Position numbers and translations under genes: made by a program. The notes under the pieces were generated by a model. The model searched no databases. It was not told the origin of the DNA and worked only from the letters and a program-made list of their open reading frames with translations. A stretch of 32,595 bases of DNA from Bacteroidales bacterium (lineage in GTDB: Bacteria; Bacteroidota; Bacteroidia; Bacteroidales; GCA-2748055), in contig JAIOZM010000050.1 of the NCBI GenBank assembly GCA_021740585.1, positions 1-32,595 of the forward strand. The letters run 5' to 3'. Shown here in pieces: positions 1 to 8,482 of this stretch. Numbering within the stretch: the first letter of the stretch is position 1; every line of letters begins with the position of its first letter.

Positions 1-2
1 CA

Positions 3-1418
3 TTTGGTCAGGGTATGGGCGATAAGGATATTGCAGCAGCATGGGCAAATGGAAAAGTGTGGTTTAAGGTGCCTGAGTCTGTAAAAGTAATCATTGAAGG
101 TACTATTCCGGAGAATGTCAGCTCAAAAGATATTGCACTGAATCTCCTGGCAAAATTCGGTGCAAATACTCTGCTGGGTGTTTCTATTGAAATTTATGGA
201 GATGCTCTTGATAAACTCAGCCTCGATGACAGGATTACCATTTCTTCCATGGCTACCGAGATGGGGGCGATAATTTTATTATTCCCTCCCAATCAGGAAG
301 TTATGTCTTATTGTGAGGCCAGACACGGAGCCCGGATTGAAAAAATTGATGCTGATTCAGATGCGGTGTATAAGGAAATTTACAGGCTGAACGCTGAAGA
401 ATTTATCCCAAGAATTTCCCGTCCCGGAAAACCCCATGACGCTGTAGGTTTTCAAAGTATTGAAAAGATTAAAATCGATTCTGCCTTTGTGGGCAGTTGT
501 ACAAATGGTCGCATTGAAGATATGCGTCTGGTGGCCGAAGTACTGAAGAACAGAAAAATAGCCCCGGGGGTTGTACTTAAAATTGTTCCAGCAACAGATT
601 TGGTATGGCAGAGATGTCTTGATGAGGGTTTAATTGATATTTTTAAAGAAGCGGGGGCATTGGTTTCAAATGCCGGTTGCGCCGGTTGTGCCGCCGGACA
701 GGTTGGACAGAATGGTGAGGGTGAGATTACAATAAGCACAGGTAACCGAAACTTTCCCGGTAAACAGGGAAAGGGAAAAGTGTATCTTTCCTCACCGGCT
801 AATGCTGCAGCATCTGCCATTGCAGGCTTTATAACCACGGTTGATAATATTCCTGATGAAGCCATGAGGTTTCCTTCACCCAAACCAAAATCACAAAAAA
901 CCAAGGCAATTATAGCAGAGGTTTCAGAACACAAACCAATTATTCTTAAGGGTCGTGCCTGGCACATAAATGAAGACGATATCGATACCGATATGATTTT
1001 TCATAATCGCTATCTGACCATAACAAATATGGCAGATATGGGTCAATATACTTTTGACAATCTAAAAGGCTATGAGAGTTTTGCATCCCAGGCCAGCAAA
1101 GGTGATATAGTCTTTGTTGCTAAAAATTTTGGCGCCGGAAGTTCACGACAACAAGCGGTCGATTGTTTCAAATCGCTGGGAATACAGGCCATTGTGGCCG
1201 AATCTTTTGGAGCTATATACGAAAGGAATGCTATAAATGCTGCTTTTCCTATTCTTATCTGTCCGAATATTCAAGACCTTAAGTTACAAGCAAAAGATGA
1301 GGTAAGTGTTAATCTGGAGACCGGAGAAATTAAGAATCTGACCAGAAAAATTAATGTTCAGGCAGAAAAATTATCAGAAGTTCAAATGGAAATTTATCAG
1401 AAAGGCGGACTCTTTTAA
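3..1418 (+). CDS. Aconitase-superfamily LeuC-LeuD fusion (5' partial)
   Basis: The reading frame is open to the window edge, so the start lies upstream; about 125 residues seem to be missing compared with the second fusion in this window. The protein joins a LeuC-like large subunit to a LeuD-like swivel domain. The large part shows AAAWANGKVWFKVPESVK and the 4Fe-4S cysteines in SCTNGRIED and GCAGCAAGQ. The swivel part (last ~155 residues) shows HNRYLTITN, the substrate-loop region of isopropylmalate/homoaconitate isomerases, and NFGAGSSRQQAVDCF in place of the usual NFGCGSSREH. Such enzymes isomerise hydroxy-di/tricarboxylic acids such as 2- to 3-isopropylmalate in the cytoplasm. No leuA or leuB is visible, so the substrate is open: isopropylmalate, homocitrate or dimethylmalate are possible. 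asnA follows on the same strand after 215 bp. Confidence 0.85.
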   Translation, partial: FGQGMGDKDIAAAWANGKVWFKVPESVKVIIEGTIPENVSSKDIALNLLAKFGANTLLGVSIEIYGDALDKLSLDDRITISSMATEMGAIILLFPPNQEVMSYCEARHGARIEKIDADSDAVYKEIYRLNAEEFIPRISRPGKPHDAVGFQSIEKIKIDSAFVGSCTNGRIEDMRLVAEVLKNRKIAPGVVLKIVPATDLVWQRCLDEGLIDIFKEAGALVSNAGCAGCAAGQVGQNGEGEITISTGNRNFPGKQGKGKVYLSSPANAAASAIAGFITTVDNIPDEAMRFPSPKPKSQKTKAIIAEVSEHKPIILKGRAWHINEDDIDTDMIFHNRYLTITNMADMGQYTFDNLKGYESFASQASKGDIVFVAKNFGAGSSRQQAVDCFKSLGIQAIVAESFGAIYERNAINAAFPILICPNIQDLKLQAKDEVSVNLETGEIKNLTRKINVQAEKLSEVQMEIYQKGGLF

Positions 1419-1444
1419 ACATAATCAAAACACACCTGAACTTT

Positions 1445-1473
1445 GTCACTGAGAGTGAAGAGAAGCAATCTCT
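1445..1473. repeat. REP-like interspersed repeat, copy 1
   Basis: The sequence has the pattern GTCAyTGmGAnnGAAGnnAnGCAATCT. The same pattern recurs at 2728-2754, after asnA. It looks like a degenerate copy of a short intergenic repeat. The family assignment is from memory of similar repeats and was not searched. Confidence 0.35.
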
Positions 1474-1585
1474 TATTTTTAACTGACACTGCTGATTTCT
1501 TAACTATAATTATTGAAAATATTCAAATTACCCTAATTTCGGTATAATTAATTCGTATTTATTCTTAAAAAGCGATAATTAGTTA

Positions 1586-1593
1586 TAAATTTG
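1586..1593 (+). promoter_or_regulatory. Candidate -7 box for asnA
   Basis: TAAATTTG fits the Bacteroidota -7 consensus TAnnTTTG and would leave a leader of roughly 35 nt before asnA. I see no good -33 TTTG at the usual distance, so this is tentative. Confidence 0.35.
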
Positions 1594-1633
1594 TAAAGAA
1601 TATTTTAAAAAACTTATAAATTATAAGATTAGC

Positions 1634-2668
1634 ATGAAATTAATAATACCTAAGGGCTATAAATCAGCTTTAGATCTGAAACAAACAGAAAAAGCCATTT
1701 TATTGGTAAAAGATACCTTCCAAATTTCTTTGGCATCTGAACTAAGACTTCGCAGGGTGTCGGCCCCATTATTTGTATTGAAAGGAACGGGAATTAATGA
1801 TGACTTAAATGGCACAGAGCGAGCCGTTACCTTTAATATTAAGGATATGAATGATTCAAAGGCCGAGATTGTTCATTCTCTGGCTAAGTGGAAGAGAATG
1901 ATGTTGCGCGATTATGACATTCGCACGGGATATGGGATTTATACTGATATGAATGCCCTCAGACCCGATGAGGAATTGGATAATTTACATTCTGTTTATG
2001 TGGATCAGTGGGATTGGGAAATTGCGATAAAGGAAGAGCAAAGAACATTAAAGTTTCTGAAAACTACCGTTGAAAGAATATATGAAGCTATAAAAAGAAC
2101 GGAATTCCAGATTTATGAGTATTATCCCGAAATAGAACCTGTGCTTCCGGAAGCAATAAAGTTTATTCATTCTGAAGAACTTCTTAAAATGTACCCTGAC
2201 CTTAATCCTAAAGAAAGAGAAAATAAAATTGCTAAGGAATATGGGGCAGTTTTTATTATTGGGATTGGCAACGAACTTTCCAATGGACAGGTGCATGATG
2301 GTAGAGCTCCCGACTATGATGATTGGTCAACTCCAACTGAAAATGGTTTTAAAGGATTGAATGGTGATATCATTGTATGGAATCCCATACTTGAAATGGC
2401 TTTTGAGCTTTCTTCCATGGGAATTAGAGTTGATTCTGAAAGTTTGAAAAGACAGCTTAAAATACGTGGAGCTGAAGAAAGAAGTGAGCTGTTGTTTCAC
2501 AGACGACTTTTAAATGGAGAATTTCCCTCTGCTATAGGTGGTGGGATAGGTCAATCGAGGCTTTGCATGTATCTTTTGCGAAAAGCTCATATTGGAGAAA
2601 TCCAATCATCTATCTGGCCTGGCGAGATGGTTTCACACTGCGTTAAGTCGGGAATACAGCTTATCTAG
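1634..2668 (+). CDS. asnA: Aspartate-ammonia ligase AsnA
   Basis: The 344-residue protein matches ammonia-dependent asparagine synthetase, which makes asparagine from aspartate, ATP and ammonia through an aspartyl-AMP intermediate. It belongs to the class II aminoacyl-tRNA-synthetase fold. Recognisable family segments run in order: SAPLFVLKGTGINDDLNG (~44-61), SLAKWKRMML (~82-91), RPDEELDNLHSVYVDQWDWE (~110-129), GQVHDGRAPDYDDW (~219-232) and the C-terminal GGGIGQSRLCMYLL (~302-315). Length is close to the usual ~330-345, and the ATG is the only sensible start. It is flanked by the LeuCD-like fusion upstream and an S9 peptidase downstream, with gaps large enough that separate transcription is likely. 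Confidence 0.96.
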   Translation: MKLIIPKGYKSALDLKQTEKAILLVKDTFQISLASELRLRRVSAPLFVLKGTGINDDLNGTERAVTFNIKDMNDSKAEIVHSLAKWKRMMLRDYDIRTGYGIYTDMNALRPDEELDNLHSVYVDQWDWEIAIKEEQRTLKFLKTTVERIYEAIKRTEFQIYEYYPEIEPVLPEAIKFIHSEELLKMYPDLNPKERENKIAKEYGAVFIIGIGNELSNGQVHDGRAPDYDDWSTPTENGFKGLNGDIIVWNPILEMAFELSSMGIRVDSESLKRQLKIRGAEERSELLFHRRLLNGEFPSAIGGGIGQSRLCMYLLRKAHIGEIQSSIWPGEMVSHCVKSGIQLI

Positions 2669-2727
2669 ATAAATTATTTTTCCTGAACCACATTCACGGT
2701 ACAGAAAATAATCAATTGACCGTCAAC

Positions 2728-2754
2728 GTCATTGCGAACGCAGCGCGGCAATCT
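2728..2754. repeat. REP-like interspersed repeat, copy 2
   Basis: The sequence starts GTCATTGCGAACG and ends GCAATCT, the same skeleton as 1445-1473. The two copies lie either side of asnA, which fits an intergenic repeat family. Confidence 0.4.
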
Positions 2755-2998
2755 TTTCATGTTTTATAGGTTTTACCGGACAACAATGATTGTTTATTTG
2801 AAAACAGGTCGGGAAACAGTTGATATTATTTGATTATTTATCTTTTAATGGATAAATTTGGTTTTATAAAATCGCAAAATCAAAATCATTCTGAATATAA
2901 TGTATTTAGATTCTGTAACCCTCTGAATTATTTGGATAATGACTGTCAATATCTTACGATCTCCATGCCAAATTGTAGTTAATAATCCGGATTAACCT

Positions 2999-3024
2999 TT
3001 TTCGTTATATTTTTATTACGAAAA
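2999..3024. promoter_or_regulatory. Inverted repeat before the S9 peptidase start
   Basis: TTTTCGT and ACGAAAA form perfect 7-bp arms around a 13-nt AT-rich spacer, ending 6 bp before the ATG at 3031. It could be an operator or a leader hairpin. Only the symmetry is seen; the role is inference. Confidence 0.25.
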
Positions 3025-3030
3025 GCTTAA

Positions 3031-4995
3031 ATGTTTAAAAACTCAAAATCGATTCTTATGAAAAGGATGTCAACATTACCTTTATTTTTAACTTTGGTTT
3101 TATTTCTAATGACACTAAATAGCTGTAAAAACAAAGAGTTAATCCAACCGGCAAAACAATATGCGGTTGAAGACTTTTTCAAAAATCCTGAAAAAGTAAA
3201 TTATTTACTATCCCCCGATGGTAAGTATTATGCCTACATGGCTCCATATATGGATCGCCTGAATGTATATGTGCAGGAAATTGGCAGTGAAAATGTTATT
3301 CGTTTAACCAGCGATACAGCCCGTAGTATTGCTGGATATTTCTGGGCAAATAACAACAGGATACTATACCTGAAAGATTCTGGTGGAGATGAAAACTTCA
3401 AACTTTTTGGCGTAGATATAGACGGAAGCAATCTGGTTGGATTGACTGACTTTGATAAAGTAAATACAAACATTATTGATGATCTTCCTGAAATTGAAGA
3501 TTATGTTATTGTTGGACTAAATAAGAGAAATGCCCAGGTCTTCGATCCCTATCGTCTTAATATTAATACCGGAGAACTTAGCATGCTGGCCGAAAATCCG
3601 GGGAATATAGTCGGCTGGCTAACAGATCATAACGGGAAACTTAGAATGGCTACTGCTATTGTTGATGGTGTAAACACCTCGATACTTTACCGCGAAACCG
3701 AAGAGGATATGTTTAATACTATCCTTACTACAAGTTTCAAGGAAACCATGTCTCCTTTTTTCTTCACCTTCGATAATAAAAATGTTTATGCATCATCAAA
3801 TTTAGGTCGCGATAAAGCAGCAATCGTTGTTTTTGATCCCAATACAGGTGAAGAAGTTGAAGTATTGTATGAAAATCCTGATTTTGATGTAGATATGTTG
3901 TTTTATTCCAAAAAAAGAAAAGTATTAACCACTGCCAGATATGCTTCATGGAAACTTGAACGGCATTTCTTTGACACTGAATTTGAAGAAATGATCCATT
4001 TTCTGGAATCAAAACTTGTTGACACTGAAATAGGAATTGTATCGACCAATAAAGCTGAAGATAAAGCTATTGTTATTGCTACCGATGACAAATCGATGGG
4101 AACCTATTATCTCTACGACAAGCAAACGGGAAGTATCGATAAGATTGCTGACATTGCTCCCTGGTTGGATAAAAACGAAATGGCCAGCATGGTTCCAATT
4201 AAATATGAAAGTCGCGACAGTCTTACGATAAATGGGTATCTTACTCTTCCAAAGGGTTACACCATGAAGAATGCCAGGGATTTGCCGGTAGTTGTTAATC
4301 CACATGGTGGTCCTTGGTATCGTGATACCTGGGGATTTAATCCTGAAGTACAATTCCTTGCAAATAAGGGATATGCGGTATTTCAAATGAATTTCAGAGG
4401 GTCAACCGGCTATGGAAAAGAGTTTTGGGAGGCATCTTTTAAGCAATGGGGAAAAAATATGCAGAACGATATTACTGATGGTGTTAATTGGCTTATTGAC
4501 AAGGGTATAGCCGACGAGGAGCGAATAGCTATCTATGGTGGGAGCTATGGTGGGTATGCAACTCTGGCAGGTGTTACATTTACACCCGATTTATATGCCG
4601 CAGCTATCGATTATGTGGGCGTATCTAATCTTTTCACTTTCATGAATACCATTCCTCCTTATTGGAAACCACTTTTAGATATGTTGTATGAAATGGTAGG
4701 CGATCCGGTAAAAGATAGTATTTTATTACGCGAAGCATCACCCGTATTTCATGTCGATAAAATTACAACTCCTTTATTTGTTGCCCAGGGTGCAAATGAT
4801 CCACGTGTTAATATTGAAGAAAGTAATCAAATGGTTGAGGCCTTAAAAAAACGCGGTATTGTTGTTGATTATATGGTGAAAGACAATGAAGGTCATGGAT
4901 TCTATAATGAGGAAAATCGCTTTGACTTTTACAATGCGATGGAAAAATTTCTTGATGAACATCTTAATAAAGAAGTATCAGAGTCAGAACTATAA
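3031..4995 (+). CDS. S9 family prolyl-oligopeptidase-like lipoprotein
   Basis: This is a 654-residue exported serine peptidase. A basic n-region and hydrophobic stretch end in a lipobox (LNSC), so it is probably a membrane-anchored lipoprotein acting in the periplasm. Residues ~50-400 have the repeating blade pattern of the S9 beta-propeller (LSPDGKYYAYM, YKN-type strands). The C-terminal alpha/beta-hydrolase domain carries HGGPW, GYGKEFW and GGSYGGYA, with catalytic Ser505, Asp590 (in NDPRVNI) and His622 (in EGHGF). The fold and triad point to acylaminoacyl/dipeptidyl peptidase activity on oligopeptides; exact specificity cannot be read. Two in-frame ATGs (3031 and 3058) both give a usable signal peptide; I kept the first. 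It converges with the LeuCD-like gene downstream. Confidence 0.93.
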   Translation: MFKNSKSILMKRMSTLPLFLTLVLFLMTLNSCKNKELIQPAKQYAVEDFFKNPEKVNYLLSPDGKYYAYMAPYMDRLNVYVQEIGSENVIRLTSDTARSIAGYFWANNNRILYLKDSGGDENFKLFGVDIDGSNLVGLTDFDKVNTNIIDDLPEIEDYVIVGLNKRNAQVFDPYRLNINTGELSMLAENPGNIVGWLTDHNGKLRMATAIVDGVNTSILYRETEEDMFNTILTTSFKETMSPFFFTFDNKNVYASSNLGRDKAAIVVFDPNTGEEVEVLYENPDFDVDMLFYSKKRKVLTTARYASWKLERHFFDTEFEEMIHFLESKLVDTEIGIVSTNKAEDKAIVIATDDKSMGTYYLYDKQTGSIDKIADIAPWLDKNEMASMVPIKYESRDSLTINGYLTLPKGYTMKNARDLPVVVNPHGGPWYRDTWGFNPEVQFLANKGYAVFQMNFRGSTGYGKEFWEASFKQWGKNMQNDITDGVNWLIDKGIADEERIAIYGGSYGGYATLAGVTFTPDLYAAAIDYVGVSNLFTFMNTIPPYWKPLLDMLYEMVGDPVKDSILLREASPVFHVDKITTPLFVAQGANDPRVNIEESNQMVEALKKRGIVVDYMVKDNEGHGFYNEENRFDFYNAMEKFLDEHLNKEVSESEL

Positions 4996-5109
4996 TTGCA
5001 ACGCATTCATTTTGCGCACTCTTGTGAAGTGTAGTATAAAAGAAATTGAAATTTAAGAAAATCACTTTCAATTCATAAAAGTATTAAGCGCAGAAACTAG
5101 TTGATGTCT

Positions 5110-5146
5110 AATTGATGATTGATGGGCATGCTATCAATTATCAATT
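5110..5146. terminator. Inverted repeat between convergent genes
   Basis: The 14-nt arms at 5110-5123 and 5133-5146 pair with one mismatch around a 9-nt loop. The right arm overlaps the last codons of the minus-strand LeuCD-like gene. Position between two convergent genes suggests transcript-end formation, but the stem is AT-rich and has no clear T tract. Confidence 0.3.
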
Positions 5147-6919
5147 AGCCTTCATCCAGTTTACCAATCCTTTAGCTTTCAAAATTTCATTTAGTTTTTC
5201 AGGGAGTTCAGGGATGGGAATAGTTTTGTCACCAATTATTATTTTTCCTTTCGACAGATCAAGACTTAAGGAATGGGCTGTTGAATAGGCTTCAACAGCT
5301 TCTTTACTAACTATAAGTAATAATCCCTGATTAATCGCTGACCTGTAAAAAATCCGGTTAACCGATTTAACAATTATGGCTGCAATACCAATGTGTGCTA
5401 ATCCCACAGCCGGATGTTCTCTTGAACTTCCACATCCAAAATTATCACCTGCTACAATAATATCGCCACTCTCAGCTTTTAAATGAAATTCCGGATCAAA
5501 TCCTGCGAATAGATGAGGAATAATTGCCTCCGGATCGGAGCTTAACACATTGTAAGTAAGATTTCCTGCGAACATCTGATCTGTATTCAGATTATCAACA
5601 TCGGAATAGTCCCAGATTATATCTTCCTTACGATTTACACCCTCTGGAATATCGGTTACTTCAGTTTGCTTAACTTTGAAGGGGTAGATCTCATTCACCG
5701 GGTTTTTCCTGGGGTCGGTAATCTTTCCTTCGAGAGCACTCCAGGCTACGGTGGCCGGTGAAGCAAGGTAAATAGAAGCATTTTTATTTCCCATACGGCC
5801 GGAAAAATTACGATTTGCCGTGGAAATTACGTTATATCCATCGGCAGGAATTCCCTGACCTGTGCCAAGGCATGGACCACAACTGGCACTTAAAATATTG
5901 GCGCCGGCATTTAAAAGAATCTCAATAAGACCTTCCTGTAAGGCTTGCAAATATATTTTTTGGGAAGCTGGGATAACCAGCAGCTGAAAATCGGATGCAA
6001 TTTTTTTATTTTTGAGAATTTCTGCAGCAATTCTTAGGTCTTCAATCCTACCATTGGTGCAGGTTCCAATTAAACCCTGATGAAGTTTAGTATCTTTGAG
6101 AGAATATACAGACTTAACATTATCTACATGGTGTGGGGCAGCTAATACCGGAAATACTTTAGAAAGATCAATGTCGATTTCCTGCAGATATTGAGCGTCT
6201 TTATCAGCCCAAAGTCCATCAGGCAGTTGGCAGCTGCCATAAAAATCAGATAAGACTTTATCAGCGGGGAAAACCGCATTTTTAGCACCCATTTCTGAGG
6301 CCAGATTCGCAAGAGTCATTCTATCTGAAATATTCAGGCTTTGAACACCCTCTCCATGATACTCGATAGATAAATAGTTCGCTCCGTCAGAACCTATCAT
6401 TCCAATTATCCATAAGGATAGATCCTTGGCATAAACTCCATCTCGCAATTTTCCATGTAAAGTAATTTTAATACTTTCAGGAACACGAAACCAGGTTTCA
6501 CCTTTTTTCCATAATCCTGCAGCCTCTGTTCTGTCGATCCCGGCAGCCAAAGCATTGAAAGCCCCGGCAGTACAAGTATGACTGTCGCTGCCGACTATGA
6601 TCATTCCCGGTTTGGCATGGTTCGACATAATTTGATGACAGATTCCCTTTCCCGCATCATAAAATTTTTCAATTCCCTGCTTCTTAACAATATCCCTTAT
6701 ACCCTGATAATCATTAGCTAATTTCGCGTTGGTGGGGGGAGCATTATGATCGAGGACAACCAACATCTGATCCGGATTAAAAACCTTTTCACCTTTCATT
6801 TGCTCAAAAGTCTTACTAATACTAATTGTATTATCGTGAGTAAGAATTATATCAGGCGATTTAAATACAATACTTCCGGCTTTGGCTCCAAGTATTTTTT
6901 CTGCAAATGTGCTTCCCAT
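5141..6919 (-). CDS. Aconitase-superfamily LeuC-LeuD fusion
   Basis: This complete 592-residue protein has an isopropylmalate-isomerase-type large subunit (about 1-420) joined to a swivel small subunit (about 430-592). Seen in order: TFAEKILGAKAG at the start, VVLDHNAPPTN, KGICHQIM, VGSDSHTCTAGAF, then the cluster ligands in GTCTNGRIEDLR and SCGPCLGTGQG, and in the swivel domain NFGCGSSREHPAVG. It should hold a 4Fe-4S cluster and isomerise a hydroxyacid in the cytoplasm. It differs clearly from the first fusion: GIDRTEAAGLW replaces the usual TDMAAAW-like stretch and the substrate loop region reads NLTYNV rather than YLTI. It is therefore a divergent paralogue, not a copy. The gene is monocistronic by layout. 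The substrate is unassigned. Confidence 0.88.
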   Translation of the reverse strand: MGSTFAEKILGAKAGSIVFKSPDIILTHDNTISISKTFEQMKGEKVFNPDQMLVVLDHNAPPTNAKLANDYQGIRDIVKKQGIEKFYDAGKGICHQIMSNHAKPGMIIVGSDSHTCTAGAFNALAAGIDRTEAAGLWKKGETWFRVPESIKITLHGKLRDGVYAKDLSLWIIGMIGSDGANYLSIEYHGEGVQSLNISDRMTLANLASEMGAKNAVFPADKVLSDFYGSCQLPDGLWADKDAQYLQEIDIDLSKVFPVLAAPHHVDNVKSVYSLKDTKLHQGLIGTCTNGRIEDLRIAAEILKNKKIASDFQLLVIPASQKIYLQALQEGLIEILLNAGANILSASCGPCLGTGQGIPADGYNVISTANRNFSGRMGNKNASIYLASPATVAWSALEGKITDPRKNPVNEIYPFKVKQTEVTDIPEGVNRKEDIIWDYSDVDNLNTDQMFAGNLTYNVLSSDPEAIIPHLFAGFDPEFHLKAESGDIIVAGDNFGCGSSREHPAVGLAHIGIAAIIVKSVNRIFYRSAINQGLLLIVSKEAVEAYSTAHSLSLDLSKGKIIIGDKTIPIPELPEKLNEILKAKGLVNWMKAN

Positions 6920-7010
6920 AATTTAATTATTTAATGCAAAGATGGTATTTTTCATGATTCAGTCTTTCTGTCATTTTTATGTTTTATAGTAGTATTGAAA
7001 AGAATAATAG

Positions 7011-7565
7011 TCATTTCTTATCTTTTTCTTTGATAATCAAAAATTTAACCAGAGAAATAAATGTGCCGGCAATAACTAACACCATGATAAGAGAAACCAG
7101 ATACCACTTAAAGCCAGAGAAAACAGAACTCCTAAAAGCGGTTGATTCCTTAATATCGGGATATTCAGCAAGCATTTTAAGGATGTGCATATTTTCTGAG
7201 TAATCAAAAAGCATAGCTAAGAGAGGCAGAAGTGCCAGATATTTGAGGTAGGATTTCCTTTTGAATATATGATCAATAATCTTACTAAGAAGAAGCACCA
7301 GCAAAGGACCATAAATAACAGGGTAAATCATATCAACAATGCCTGCTGAAATCTGATAATTCCTTCGTCCTTCAATTCCCATTTTTGAGAATAATTCAAC
7401 TACTTCCTCACAGTTGTAAGAAGACCTCAGATCAAGCGGTATAAGTTTCTCATCATTATATTTTACGGCATATTTTGGGAAGAGGTAAAAATTGAATATA
7501 CCGGACATTACCACTAAAAAAATGATTAATTTCCAACTAAAAATATTTCCTTTTTGGATTAACAT
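7011..7565 (-). CDS. Four-helix membrane protein, unknown function
   Basis: The 184-residue protein has four likely membrane segments: about 11-29, 71-95, 105-120 and 150-178. A hydrophilic loop of about 40 residues follows the first segment (CEEVVELFSKMGIEGRRNYQ), and a conserved-looking DYSENMHILKML lies in the loop after the third. The C-terminus is strongly basic (IIKEKDKK). I do not recognise the family with certainty and assign no function. The ATG at 7565 is the first in-frame start. It sits alone between the LeuCD-like gene, which reads the same way, and the divergent cold-shock gene. Confidence 0.7.
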   Translation of the reverse strand: MLIQKGNIFSWKLIIFLVVMSGIFNFYLFPKYAVKYNDEKLIPLDLRSSYNCEEVVELFSKMGIEGRRNYQISAGIVDMIYPVIYGPLLVLLLSKIIDHIFKRKSYLKYLALLPLLAMLFDYSENMHILKMLAEYPDIKESTAFRSSVFSGFKWYLVSLIMVLVIAGTFISLVKFLIIKEKDKK

Positions 7566-7726
7566 GACGCTGTTTTTAGACTTTTTAACAAAAATATAAC
7601 TAAAAATGATAATTATAGAGATATTTACCCATTTCTAAAATGAATATGTATAATGCTGTATTATAATTAGTTGTGATGATGGTTGTAATATATTTAAACA
7701 TTATATAAATAAGTATAGAATAATAG

Positions 7727-7758
7727 TTGGCAGCTAACATAATAATATTATATCTTTG
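7727..7758 (+). promoter_or_regulatory. Promoter of first cold-shock gene
   Basis: TTGG at 7727-7730 and TATCTTTG at 7751-7758 fit the Bacteroidota -33 / -7 promoter with a 20-bp spacer. A transcript starting a few bases later would have a short leader (~18-20 nt) before the ATG at 7783, unlike the long leader of enterobacterial cspA. Confidence 0.55.
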
Positions 7759-7782
7759 CAATTAATTTTTAATTTTTTTATT

Positions 7783-7974
7783 ATGAGTAACGGAACAGTA
7801 AAGTTTTTTAACAATGCAAAAGGATTTGGATTCATCACACCTGAAGATGGAGGAAAAGATGTATTTGTACATGCAAATGGATTAACAGAAGAAATTGGTG
7901 AAGGCGACAAAGTTAGCTACGATGTCGAAGAAGGAAAAAAAGGATTAAACGCAGTAAACGTAAAAGTTGTTTAA
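7783..7974 (+). CDS. Cold-shock domain protein
   Basis: The 63-residue protein is a single cold-shock domain, a five-stranded OB-fold that binds single-stranded RNA or DNA and melts RNA structure. RNP1 (KGFGFI) and RNP2 (VFVHA) are both intact. I start it at 7783 (MSNGTVKFF), because an upstream in-frame start would lie inside the promoter and add residues the family lacks. A strong terminator follows. A second, similar gene lies at 28335. Confidence 0.95.
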   Translation: MSNGTVKFFNNAKGFGFITPEDGGKDVFVHANGLTEEIGEGDKVSYDVEEGKKGLNAVNVKVV

Positions 7975-8004
7975 TTTAATTCTTCAAACTTATTTGTATA
8001 AAAA

Positions 8005-8036
8005 GAGCCTGTCAAAAATTTGACGGGCTTTTTTTG
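8005..8036 (+). terminator. Rho-independent terminator of first cold-shock gene
   Basis: An 11-bp stem (AGCCTGTCAAA / TTTGACGGGCT, one G-T pair) is followed by seven T residues, 30 bp after the stop codon. Confidence 0.85.
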
Positions 8037-8157
8037 TGCTTGATTTTAGTTGAACGCAAATTTTAGGGCTCTGTTGCAACTGTTGATCCCAAATCTAAAA
8101 TGGAGGTGGATTTCTCAAACAAGTTAGAGTCTGTCAATAGAGTCGGCATGGCTGTAT

Positions 8158-8259
8158 CAAAAAGTTCGAGAACAAAGCACGCAAAAATCTTTAGGCGCAG
8201 TATACTTATGTATTCGAGGAATTAAGATTTTTGCAGTAACGTAGTTATCGGATTTTATG
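8158..8259. repeat. 102-nt imperfect palindrome
   Basis: Arms of ~34 nt pair imperfectly around a 32-nt loop. The inner 11 bp are perfect (GCAAAAATCTT at 8181-8191 against AAGATTTTTGC at 8224-8234). It lies inside the IS6 remnant, between the left terminal repeat and the end of the transposase. It may be a separate repetitive element that inserted there, or the terminal structure of a small RNA. Confidence 0.5.
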
Positions 8260-8268
8260 GACATACAG

Positions 8269-8482
8269 TTAGCTAGCCAATGAACAATATGATTTGAACG
8301 GAGTTTTTCCTGGATTCCTTAGCAGATCCTTTTTAACCATTTCCACTGTTTCAATTCCTGAAAGGGTGATATGAGCCGATTCTAAGTAATTCTTCGACAT
8401 CGCGGTAGCTCATTGTGAATTTCCACTTAAAATAGACTGCTTTAAGTATGACAGCCTTGGGAAAACAAGGATCTTTGAACAT
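8269..8482 (-). pseudogene. IS6-family transposase remnant
   Basis: Reading from 8482, the start MFKDPCFPKAVILKAV...MSYRDVEELL is the N-terminus of IS6-family transposases (helix-turn-helix and SYRDLEEL motif). The frame ends soon after at HPFRN-stop. In the neighbouring frame the family's C-terminus appears, ITLSGIETVEMVKKD...PFKSYCSLAS, ending at 8269. The two ends are joined with a frame change and about 150-170 residues of the DDE catalytic core are gone. This is a dead internal-deletion derivative. Confidence 0.75.

Larger units (their letters stand above)
2669..3030. other. Intergenic region asnA - S9 peptidase
   Basis: There is no coding signal on either strand in this 362-bp stretch. 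It holds a REP-like repeat (2728-2754) and, right before the next gene, a 7-bp inverted repeat (2999-3005 / 3018-3024). Nothing else stands out. Confidence 0.6.

Noticed and set aside
452..967. 171-codon open frame on the minus strand inside the first LeuCD-like gene
   Set aside because: Fully antisense to a well-supported enzyme; the sequence has no recognisable domain.
4009..4386. 125-codon minus-strand frame inside the S9 peptidase
   Set aside because: Shadow of the peptidase gene, with no start signal or family motif.
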